Assembly: GCF_003626595.1 (NCBI RefSeq)
Contig: NZ_RBAK01000011.1
Coordinates: 62,001-126,000, forward strand
DNA: 64,000 nt
Origin: Micromonospora endolithica
GTDB lineage: Bacteria > Actinomycetota > Actinomycetes > Mycobacteriales > Micromonosporaceae
Direction of reading: 5' to 3'
The notes under the pieces are model-generated. The model was not told the DNA's origin. It searched no databases and was given only the letters and a program-made list of their open reading frames with translations. Positions within the stretch are counted from its first letter, which is position 1; every line of letters starts with the position of its first letter. Shown here in pieces: positions 43,232-50,993 of the stretch. The position numbers and the translations under genes are program-made.

Positions 43232-45583
43232 ATGCCCTACCGCCCGCCGCTGGTGCCGTACGAGACCTTCGTGGCCGACCCGCCCGACCTGCCGGTGCGC
43301 GAGCCCGGCGAGGACGGTGCCGCGCTCGTCGGCCGGGCCGAACTGGTCACCACCGACGCGCACGGGATCGCCGTCAAGGCCACCCTGTCCGACGGGTCGA
43401 GCACGGTGGTCCGGGTGGACGCCGCCGGCGACGGCGTGATCCGGGTCCGCCTCGCCGACGACCCGCAGGCCCGCAGCCGCTCGGCCCGCGTCCTGCCGCT
43501 GGTGCACCCCGGCACCCACCCGGCCACCGTGACCGTCGAGGACACCCACGTACGCGTCGATGCCGGGGCGCTGGTCGCCGAGATCCGGCTCGACCCGTGG
43601 CACCTGGAGTTCCGCACCCCCGACGGGCGGCTGCTGCTGGCCCAGGACCGGGGCACCCGGGACATCAGCGGGCGGCGAAGGACCCTGCCGTTCGGCCGGT
43701 CCACCGTCGACGGCACACCGGTGGCCTGGCACGAGAGCTTCGTGGCCCCCGGCGACGAGAGGTTCGTCGGCTTCGGCGAGAAGTTCACCTCCCTGGACAA
43801 GCGGGGCCAACGGGCTCTGATGTGGAACTTCGACGCCTTCGGCGGGGAGTCCGACCGGTCGCACAAGAACGTGCCGTTCTACCTGTCCAACCGCGGCTAC
43901 GGGGTGCTGGTCGACAGCGGGCTACCGGTGCAGTTCGACGTCTGCCAGTCCACCCACAGCAGCGTGCAGATCCTGGTCCCCGACGAGCTGCTCGACTACT
44001 ACGTGCTCGCCGGCCCCACCCCGGCGCGGGTGCTCGACCGCTTCGACGCGCTCACCGGCCGGCCGTACCTGCCGCCACGCTGGGCGTTCGGGGCCTGGAT
44101 CTCCTCCGGCTTCTTCCCCGACTCCCAGCAGCGGGTGCTGGAACGGGCCCGGACCATCCGCGACCGGGACATCCCCTGCGACGTGCTGCACCTGGACTGC
44201 TACTGGCAGGTCGCCGGCCGTTGGTCGGAACTGCGCTGGGACCGCGACGCGTTCCCCGACCCGGACGCGATGCTGCGCACCCTCGCCGAGCAGGGCTTCC
44301 GGGTCTGCCTGTGGATGAACCCGTACCTGATGACCGACAGCCCGCTGTACGCCGAGGCCGCCGAGGCCGGCTACTTCCTGCGCCGCCCCGACGGCGGCAC
44401 GTACGTCGCCGACGTGTGGCACGGCAGCTACCCGCCCTGCGCCATCGTGGACCTCACCAACCCGGCGGCGGTGCGGTGGTTCACCGGGTTGCTGCGCCCG
44501 CTGCTCGCCCAGGGCGTCGCGGTGTTCAAGACCGACTTCGCCGAGGGGGTGCCGGCCGACGCGGTGGCCCACAACGGGATGACCGGCGTGGACCTGCACA
44601 ACGTGTACGCGCTGCTGTTCAACGATGTGGTGGCCGCGGTCACCGAGGAGGTCGCCGGGCACCGGACGGTGTGGGCGCGCTCGTCGTACCTGGGCGGGCA
44701 GCGGCACAGCGTGCAGTGGAGCGGCGACGTCAACGCCACCTGGCCGGGGCTGGCCTCCACGCTGCGCGGCGGGCTGTCGCACGGGCTGTCCGGGGTGCCG
44801 TTCTGGAGCCACGACACCGGCGGCTTCCACGGCACCCCGGATCCGGAGCTGTACGTACGCTGGTCGCAGTTCGGGGCCCTGTCCCCGCTGGTCCGGTTGC
44901 ACGGCACCACCAGCCGGCTGCCGTGGGACTTCCCGGCCGACGCGGAACGGCACGCGGTGCACGCGCTGCGGCTGCGCTACCGGCTGATGCCGTACCTCTG
45001 GTCGGCGGCGGTCCGGGCGGCCCGCACCGGCACGCCGGTGATGCGGGCGCTGCTGGTCGACACCCCGGACGACCCGACGGCCTGGACCACCGACCTGCAG
45101 TACCGCCTCGGCACCGACCTGCTGGTCGCGCCGATCCTCGACCCGTCCGGTGAGCGTGACGTCTACCTGCCGGTCGGCGACGACTGGATCGACGCCACCA
45201 CCGGCGAGCGGCACACCGGCGGGCGGCACCTGCGGGTCCGCGTGCCGCTGTCCCGGATCCCGCTGTACGTGCGCCGGGGCACGCTGCTGCCCCTGCTGGT
45301 CGATTCGTCCGGCACGGTCGGCGAGGGGCCGTTCGGGGAGGTCACCCTGCTCTGCTGGGGGGCGACCGACGGGCGGACGGTGGTGCACGACATCGACGGC
45401 GACACCGAGATCGAGGCTGTCCGCGACGGTGCCGAGTTGCGGGTACGGACGCGAGGGCCGCTGCAGGTGGGGCAGCTGGTCCTCGTCGGGGTCGGCGACG
45501 CCGACCCACCGGCCCGGTTGCTGCTCAACGGTGGGGCGGTGACCGTTCGGTCCGCGCCCGGGATGTTTCCCGAGGCGGACTGA
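43232..45583 (+). CDS. GH31 glycosidase, alpha-xylosidase (YicI)-like
   Basis: A 783-residue enzyme without a signal peptide. The N-terminal beta-sandwich (to about 280) includes GFGEKFTSLDKRG; in the barrel, the nucleophile Asp is in FKTDFAEG (about residue 434) and the acid/base Asp in WSGDVNATWPG (about 498). The KTDFxE form of the nucleophile motif is that of YicI-type alpha-xylosidases rather than alpha-glucosidases (DMNE/DGNE). It would release alpha-xylose from isoprimeverose or xyloglucan oligosaccharides. ATG 43232 follows GAGGAG. It is convergent with the permease genes across a strong terminator. Confidence 0.9.
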   Translation: MPYRPPLVPYETFVADPPDLPVREPGEDGAALVGRAELVTTDAHGIAVKATLSDGSSTVVRVDAAGDGVIRVRLADDPQARSRSARVLPLVHPGTHPATVTVEDTHVRVDAGALVAEIRLDPWHLEFRTPDGRLLLAQDRGTRDISGRRRTLPFGRSTVDGTPVAWHESFVAPGDERFVGFGEKFTSLDKRGQRALMWNFDAFGGESDRSHKNVPFYLSNRGYGVLVDSGLPVQFDVCQSTHSSVQILVPDELLDYYVLAGPTPARVLDRFDALTGRPYLPPRWAFGAWISSGFFPDSQQRVLERARTIRDRDIPCDVLHLDCYWQVAGRWSELRWDRDAFPDPDAMLRTLAEQGFRVCLWMNPYLMTDSPLYAEAAEAGYFLRRPDGGTYVADVWHGSYPPCAIVDLTNPAAVRWFTGLLRPLLAQGVAVFKTDFAEGVPADAVAHNGMTGVDLHNVYALLFNDVVAAVTEEVAGHRTVWARSSYLGGQRHSVQWSGDVNATWPGLASTLRGGLSHGLSGVPFWSHDTGGFHGTPDPELYVRWSQFGALSPLVRLHGTTSRLPWDFPADAERHAVHALRLRYRLMPYLWSAAVRAARTGTPVMRALLVDTPDDPTAWTTDLQYRLGTDLLVAPILDPSGERDVYLPVGDDWIDATTGERHTGGRHLRVRVPLSRIPLYVRRGTLLPLLVDSSGTVGEGPFGEVTLLCWGATDGRTVVHDIDGDTEIEAVRDGAELRVRTRGPLQVGQLVLVGVGDADPPARLLLNGGAVTVRSAPGMFPEAD

Positions 45584-45633
45584 CCGCCGGGTGCGACGTC
45601 CGTACCGGGCGGGGCGGGCGTCGCACCCGGCGG
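45584..45633. terminator. Strong bidirectional terminator
   Basis: CCGCCGGGTGCGACG (45584-45598) is perfectly complementary to 45619-45633, a 15-bp stem with a 20-base loop. It begins right after the GH31 stop and lies before the convergent permease stop at 45659. Confidence 0.85.
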
Positions 45634-45658
45634 GCTGGGCCCCGGCAGCCGTGCGGGG

Positions 45659-46630
45659 TCAGCCCTTGATCGCCCCGGTGATCACACCCTTGGTGAAGTG
45701 CCGCTGCACGAACGGGTAGACGATCAGCGCGGGCACGACGGTCACCACCACCACCGCCATCTTGACCGCGAGCGTCGGCGGGTACGCGGTGACGCCGGGC
45801 AGGTTGACCGGGGTGCCGGAGACGTTGGGCGACTGCCCGGCCAGGATGTAGCTCTGCAGGACCCGCTGGATCGGGAACTTGTCGTTGGAGTCGATGTAGA
45901 GCAGCGCGTTGAAGTACACGTTCCAGTAGCCCACCGCGTAGAACAGGCCGACCACCGCCACCACCGCCTTGGACAGCGGCAGCACGACGCGGGTGAGGAT
46001 GCGCAGCTCGCCGGCGCCGTCGATGCGGGCACTGTCGATCAGCTCGCCCGGCACATTCATGAAGAACGCCCGGATCACCACCAGGTTGAACACGCTGATC
46101 GCGCTGGGCAGGATCAGCGACCAGATGCTGTCCTTGAGCCCGAGGCCGGTGACCACCAGGTAGCTGGGCACCAGACCGGGGAAGATCAGGAACGTCAGCA
46201 GGAAGAAGAACAGCAGGCCACGGTGCGCCACCGAACCCGGCCGGGACAGCCCGTACGCGGCGAGCACGGTCAGGGTCAGGCTGACCCCGGTGCCGAGGAC
46301 GGTCACCACGGTGCTGATCCACACCGCGCGGCTGACCTCGCCCCCGCTGAAGATCGTCAGGTAGGCCGACGGGTCGATCTCCCGGGGGACCAGCACCATG
46401 CCGCCGACCTCGTCGATGGTGCGGCGGGAGGCGAAGCTGGTCACCAGCACCGTCCACAGCGGCACGAGCACCGCCAGGACCAGCAGGGTCAGCACCGTTC
46501 CCTTGCCGAACAACCCGAGCGGGGTCGGCGGCTCCTCCCACACCGGGCGGCGGGAGCGGCGCCGGCCGCGCGGGGGCGGACCGGCCGACGGTACGGGCAG
46601 CGGCGTGGCGCCGCCGAGCTGCGTGGTCAT
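45659..46630 (-). CDS. Carbohydrate ABC transporter permease, LplC/MalG type
   Basis: A 323-residue protein with six membrane helices. The N-terminal ~40 residues are Pro/Arg-rich and cytoplasmic. The EAA loop is VPGELIDSARIDGAGELRI (about 205-223), followed by the conserved PLSKAVVAVVGLFYAVGYWN. ITTGAIKG at the end is typical of LplC. It pairs with the permease encoded upstream (4-bp ATGA overlap) and the lipoprotein at 49316. No ATPase gene is present; such systems usually borrow a shared MsiK ATPase. It is an importer of complex oligosaccharides. Confidence 0.93.
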   Translation of the reverse strand: MTTQLGGATPLPVPSAGPPPRGRRRSRRPVWEEPPTPLGLFGKGTVLTLLVLAVLVPLWTVLVTSFASRRTIDEVGGMVLVPREIDPSAYLTIFSGGEVSRAVWISTVVTVLGTGVSLTLTVLAAYGLSRPGSVAHRGLLFFFLLTFLIFPGLVPSYLVVTGLGLKDSIWSLILPSAISVFNLVVIRAFFMNVPGELIDSARIDGAGELRILTRVVLPLSKAVVAVVGLFYAVGYWNVYFNALLYIDSNDKFPIQRVLQSYILAGQSPNVSGTPVNLPGVTAYPPTLAVKMAVVVVTVVPALIVYPFVQRHFTKGVITGAIKG

Positions 46631-47652
46631 GATCGGGAATACACCCCCTGCTCGCCGAGGCGGTGCGCGACGTGGTTGGCGGTCAGGATGAGGGCCAACC
46701 CGATCAGCGCCTTGAACAGGCCGGCGGCCGCCCCGAGCCCCCACTGCTGGGTGACCACGGCCTGGTGGTAGACGAACGTGTCGAGCACCTCGGCGGCCTG
46801 CCGGCCCACCGCGTCGCGCTGGAGGATGAACTGCTCGAAGCCCACCGACAGCGCGTCGCCGAGCCGCATGATGAGCAGCAGCACGATCACCGGACGCAGG
46901 CCGGGCAGGGTGATGTGCCACAGCCGCCGCCAGCGCCCGGCCCCGTCGGCGGCCGCCGCCTCGTACAGGTTCTGGTCGATCGCCGACAGCGCGGCCAGGA
47001 ACACGATGGTGCCCCAGCCCAGGTCCTTCCAGACCGCCTCGGCGGTGACCAGCACGATGAACGTGTCCGGGTTGGTCATGATGTCGACCGGTTGCAGGCC
47101 GGCGTGGCGCATCTCCTGCGCCAGCAGGCCGGCCCCGCCCAGGGTTTGCACGAAGAACGTCACCACCAGCACCCAGCTGAAGAAGTGCGGCAGGTAGACC
47201 ACGCTCTGCACGAAGCCGCGCACCCAGCCGGAGACGACGCTGTTGAGCAGCACGGCCAGCAGGATCGGCAGCGGGAAGAAGAACACCAGTTGGAACGCGG
47301 TGATGGTCAGCGTGTTGCGTACCGCGTCCCAGAACAGCGGGTCGCGGAACAGCGCCTCGAAGTTGCCGAAGCCGATCCACTCGCTGCCCAGGAACGCGTC
47401 CAGCGGGTCGTCGCCGACGAACGGGTTGTAGTCCTGGAAGGCGATGACGTTGCCCAACGTGGGCAGGTAGTGGAACACCAGCAGCAGTGCGGCGGCCGGG
47501 GCCGTCATCGCCAGCAACGGCCAGTCGCGGCGCAGCCGGGCCCGCAGGGATCGGCGGCCCCCGCGGGCCGGCGTACGCGGGGGCACGGCGGCCCGCCGGA
47601 CCGCCGGCGCGGTCGACGCGCCGGCGGTGTCGGTGGTGCCCGGTGCGCTCAT
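46627..47652 (-). CDS. Carbohydrate ABC transporter permease, LplB/UgpA type
   Basis: A 341-residue protein with six helices beginning at about 44. The segment LAMTAPAAALLLVFHYLPTLG then VIAFQDYNPFVG is characteristic of LplB. The EAA loop is NLYEAAAADGAGRWRRLWHI with the conserved glycine. The stop overlaps the next start and its own ATG (47652) overlaps the binding-protein stop, so the three transporter genes are one operon in the order binding protein, LplB, LplC. It probably imports the oligosaccharide degraded by the local glycosidases. Confidence 0.93.
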   Translation of the reverse strand: MSAPGTTDTAGASTAPAVRRAAVPPRTPARGGRRSLRARLRRDWPLLAMTAPAAALLLVFHYLPTLGNVIAFQDYNPFVGDDPLDAFLGSEWIGFGNFEALFRDPLFWDAVRNTLTITAFQLVFFFPLPILLAVLLNSVVSGWVRGFVQSVVYLPHFFSWVLVVTFFVQTLGGAGLLAQEMRHAGLQPVDIMTNPDTFIVLVTAEAVWKDLGWGTIVFLAALSAIDQNLYEAAAADGAGRWRRLWHITLPGLRPVIVLLLIMRLGDALSVGFEQFILQRDAVGRQAAEVLDTFVYHQAVVTQQWGLGAAAGLFKALIGLALILTANHVAHRLGEQGVYSRS

Positions 47653-49316
47653 CGGCCGTTGTCGGCGAGCGCCTTCTCGTGGAACGCGCGCCCCTCCTCG
47701 CCGCCGGTGGCGAGGAACTCCTTGCGGACCTGGTCGAGGTCGCCGAGCGGGCGGCGCCCGCGCAGGATGTCCCGGATCTTGTCCTCGGTCGGTTGGATGA
47801 TCTTCGACCAGTTCGCCGGCAGCTCCAGCTTGATCCCGGCGAACAGGTCCTTCTCCATCAGGGCGAGGTGCTTCTGGTAGTAGCCGATGTAGTCCTGCAC
47901 GTAGTTCGGGGTGTCGCCGCTGCGCACCTTGACCGGCACCCGGCCGCCGATGTGGGTGTACTGCGCGCCCATCTCCTTGCGGCCCAGCTCGGTGGGGGTC
48001 GGGCTGCCGTCCGGGCCGCGGGTGAAGTGCTGGCCCTCGACGCCGTACTCACGCAGCTCGAACTCGCGGCTGCCGAACGGCGCGGCGCACCAGTCGAGCA
48101 CCCGCAGCAGCTCGTCGACGCGCTCGTCGGGCAGGTCCTTCTTGACGAAGGTGTAGAAGACCGGCTTCTCGCTGCCCCAGATCACCGGCGTCGCGCCGGG
48201 CGCGCCGAAGACCGGCAGCGGTTGCATGTCGAAGCTGGGCAGCTCCTTGACCCGCTCGCTCTGCATGCCCTGCCACGCGCCGAGGCCGTCCTGGTACATC
48301 AGGATCTTGCCGGCCTTGAACAGTTGTTTCTCGTCGGCGCCCTTGCTGACCACGGTGTCCGGGTGCACCAGCCCTTCGGCGAACAACCGGGCGGTGAACT
48401 CCAGCGCGGCGGCGAAGGCCGGGTTCTCGAACTTGTGCTCCAGGCCGCCGTCGGGCTTCTTGCGCCAGTACTGCTGGCAGCCGTAGAACTGCTGGACCAT
48501 GTCGAAGACGCTGCCGAAGGCCCAGACCCCCTTGGCCGGGTCGGTGAGCTGCTTGGCGTGATGGTGCAGTTCCTCCGGCGAGGTGGGCGCGGCCAGGCCG
48601 GCCCGGGCGAAGAGGTCCTTGCGGTGGAACAGGGCCCACCCGAACGGCCCGTCGGTGGGGAACGGCACCGCGTGGAGCCGTCCGCCCCAGACCGAGTACT
48701 CCCAGGCACCGGTGGGCAGCGACGCGAGGTACGGGTACCGGGCGGCGGCGTCGCCCTTGAGCTGGTCGGTGAGGTCGGTGAACAGCGCCTTGACCGCGTC
48801 GGAGAACCGGGCGACCTTGTCCACCTCCCAGTTCGGCACGCAGAGCAGGTCCGGCACGTCCCGGGCACCGAGCATGGCGTTGAGCTTGTCGGCGTACAGG
48901 TTGCCGTCCTGGAGGCTGGGGTCGACCTCGACGCCGAGCTTGGCGTTGACCGCGGCGAGGTAGGCGTTGCGGCCGGCCGGCGGCGGGGTGGGTCCCCACC
49001 AGGGACTCATGGTGCGGATCGGCGCCCCGCCGCGGCCCGGCTGCTCGGTCACCGCGTCGACCAGCTGCCGCGGGTAGGTGAGGTAGCCGTCGGGGATCGG
49101 GCCCTCCCCGACGATGTCCGGCTTGAGCACCTCGGCGGGCTGGTAGGTGGGCAGCACGGACCGGATCGCGTCGGCGCCGGTGGCGCTGCCCTTGCTGCCG
49201 GCCTCCTTGCTGCACGCGGTCAGTCCGGTGCCGCCCAGGGTCGCGGCGGCGCCCAGGCCGGCGAGGCGCAGCACGGTCCGGCGGTCGGTGGATGCGCCCG
49301 GCAGGGACGGCTTCAC
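47649..49316 (-). CDS. Extracellular solute-binding lipoprotein (LplA-like)
   Basis: A 555-residue family-1 sugar-binding protein. The N-terminus has a twin-arginine pair (R12-R13) and a lipobox LTAC with the lipidated Cys at 35, so export is by Tat or Sec with membrane anchoring. The length (about 550) and the VPDLLCVPNW and PWWGPTPPPAGRN regions match LplA-type proteins for large oligosaccharides rather than short maltose-type proteins. GTG 49316 follows GAAGGGAG. A TTAGTT...AAACTAA operator lies 58-86 bp upstream, and the ROK gene is divergent. Confidence 0.92.
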   Translation of the reverse strand: MKPSLPGASTDRRTVLRLAGLGAAATLGGTGLTACSKEAGSKGSATGADAIRSVLPTYQPAEVLKPDIVGEGPIPDGYLTYPRQLVDAVTEQPGRGGAPIRTMSPWWGPTPPPAGRNAYLAAVNAKLGVEVDPSLQDGNLYADKLNAMLGARDVPDLLCVPNWEVDKVARFSDAVKALFTDLTDQLKGDAAARYPYLASLPTGAWEYSVWGGRLHAVPFPTDGPFGWALFHRKDLFARAGLAAPTSPEELHHHAKQLTDPAKGVWAFGSVFDMVQQFYGCQQYWRKKPDGGLEHKFENPAFAAALEFTARLFAEGLVHPDTVVSKGADEKQLFKAGKILMYQDGLGAWQGMQSERVKELPSFDMQPLPVFGAPGATPVIWGSEKPVFYTFVKKDLPDERVDELLRVLDWCAAPFGSREFELREYGVEGQHFTRGPDGSPTPTELGRKEMGAQYTHIGGRVPVKVRSGDTPNYVQDYIGYYQKHLALMEKDLFAGIKLELPANWSKIIQPTEDKIRDILRGRRPLGDLDQVRKEFLATGGEEGRAFHEKALADNGR

Positions 49317-49364
49317 GGCGCACTCCCTTCGTGGTGGGTATCGGGTTTGCCGGGCGTCCCGCCT

Positions 49365-49402
49365 CGGCTAGAGTTAGTTGGGGTTCTAGCCGAATAAACT
49401 AA
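49365..49402. promoter_or_regulatory. ROK-type operator between binding protein and ROK genes
   Basis: TTAGTT (49374-49379) and AAACTAA (49396-49402) form the outer arms of an interrupted palindrome. A second, interleaved 8-bp perfect repeat CGGCTAGA (49365-49372) / TCTAGCCG (49385-49392) overlaps it. ROK repressors such as XylR bind TTAGTTT...AAACTAA sites. Confidence 0.65.
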
Positions 49403-49526
49403 TCGACGGGCATGCGTCCCCACAAGACAGGCGTGCCGGCGGCGCGCACCGCCGGAACGCGGTACGCGATGATGGACGCGCCACCGTCGGGACCCCCGCA
49501 CCGCCGGCGCAGGGAGCGAACAGATC

Positions 49527-50741
49527 GTGATCAGCATCGACGCCGAACCGCAGCCGAGCGACCTCGGCGACGTACGGGTCGCCAACCGGGCCGTGGTGCT
49601 ACGCCACGTCCGCCTGCACGCGCCCTGTTCCCGGGCCGACATCGCCGCGCACACCGGCCTGAACAAGGCCACCGTGTCCAGCCTGGTCACCGAGCTGATC
49701 GACCGCCGGCTGCTGCGCGAGACCGGGCTGACCGAGAACCGGATCGGCCGGCCGGCCACCATGCTCGTGCTCGACGGGTCCCGCTACGCGTCCCTCGGCG
49801 CCCAGATCGAGGCCGACGAACTGGTGGTGGTCGCCGTCGACCCCGCCGGGAGCCGGCTGCTCACCTGGCGGCGGGCCGCCACCGCCGGCGCACCCGGGGA
49901 CACCGTCCGGGCCCTCGCGGCCCTGGCCCGGCGCGCGGTCGGGCGGCTCACCGCGCAGGACCGTACCGTCCTCGGGCTCACCGTCGCGGTGCCCGGACTC
50001 GTCGACGCCGCCGGCGCGGTGCCGCTGGCCGGCGCCCTCGGCTGGCGCGACGTGCCGCTCGCGGCGGACCTGCGCGCCGCGCTGCGCGACCCCGGAATCG
50101 CCGTCGGAGTGGACAGCGCCGCCCACCTCGCCGTGCTGGCCGAACAGCGCTACGGCGGGCACGCCGGCACCACCGACCTGGTGCACCTCACCGGCGGCGT
50201 CGCGGTCGCCGCCGGGGTGATCGCCGGCGGCCGGTTGCTGCGTGGCAGCCGGGGGTTCGCCGGCGCCATCGGCCATCTCGGCCTGGACGAGTCCGGGCCG
50301 CCGTGCGAGTGCGGGCGGCGCGGATGCCTCACCGCCCTGACCGGGCTGCCCGCCGTGATCCGCCGGCTGCTGCCGGACGTCGACGCCGACGGTCCGCCGA
50401 CCGACCTGCTGCCCGACCTGGAACGCCTGCACGTGCTGGCCCGCACCGGCGACGCCGGCGTGCACGCCGGCCTGGCCGACGTCGGCCGCGATCTCGGCCG
50501 GGGGATCGCCGTGCTGGCGAACCTGCTCAACCCCGAGGCCGTCGTGCTGGGCGGTCACTTCGCGACGCTGGCCCCCTGGCTGTTGCCGGCGGCCCGATCG
50601 GAGCTGGCCGCCCGGACCTACGCCCCGGGTGCCGGCGGCTGCCGGGTCGACGCGTCCACCCTGGACCGCATCGCACCGGCCCTGGGCGGCGCCACCGCCG
50701 CCCTGTCCACCGTCGAATCCGGCCGGCTGCCCGCCGGCTGA
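49527..50741 (+). CDS. ROK family transcriptional repressor
   Basis: A 404-residue regulator. The N-terminal winged helix-turn-helix (about 15-75) includes SRADIAAHTGLNKATVSSLV and the GRPA wing. The ROK domain has the LGLTVAVPGLVDAAG strand, GHLGLDESGPPCECGRRGCL (Cys zinc motif, GxxCxCGxxGC) and the late nucleotide-like AVLANLLNPEAVVLGG. No catalytic sugar-kinase Asp is obvious. GTG 49527 follows AGGGAG. It is divergent from the importer operon and the probable regulator of the sites at 43078, 43173 and 49374. Confidence 0.92.
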   Translation: MISIDAEPQPSDLGDVRVANRAVVLRHVRLHAPCSRADIAAHTGLNKATVSSLVTELIDRRLLRETGLTENRIGRPATMLVLDGSRYASLGAQIEADELVVVAVDPAGSRLLTWRRAATAGAPGDTVRALAALARRAVGRLTAQDRTVLGLTVAVPGLVDAAGAVPLAGALGWRDVPLAADLRAALRDPGIAVGVDSAAHLAVLAEQRYGGHAGTTDLVHLTGGVAVAAGVIAGGRLLRGSRGFAGAIGHLGLDESGPPCECGRRGCLTALTGLPAVIRRLLPDVDADGPPTDLLPDLERLHVLARTGDAGVHAGLADVGRDLGRGIAVLANLLNPEAVVLGGHFATLAPWLLPAARSELAARTYAPGAGGCRVDASTLDRIAPALGGATAALSTVESGRLPAG

Positions 50742-50868
50742 ACGGCGCACCGGGCGAACGGCGACCGGCGGTCCCGGCCCGGGGCCTTGACCGGGGCGGG
50801 TCGCGGTGCCAACCTCGAACGAGCCGTCCCGTCCGGGCAACCGGGGCGGCCATTCTTCGCACGGTTGT

Positions 50869-50960
50869 CGAAACGCTTCGCCAGCGTCCGGGCCGACACC
50901 GCGCCACCCCACCATGCGATCCCACTCACCTTCCGGTCCGCTCGTCGAAGCGCTTCGACG
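50869..50960. promoter_or_regulatory. Two LacI-type operators upstream of the GH3 gene
   Basis: CGAAACGCTTCG at 50869-50880 and CGTCGAAGCGCTTCGACG at 50943-50960 (perfect 18-bp palindrome) share the core CGAARCGCTTCG. The centres are about 77 bp apart. They fit the form of operators for LacI-family sugar repressors, probably the protein at 53435. Confidence 0.7.
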
Positions 50961-50993
50961 GCGCCGGTCGGCGAGTCACGGAAGGCGACCACC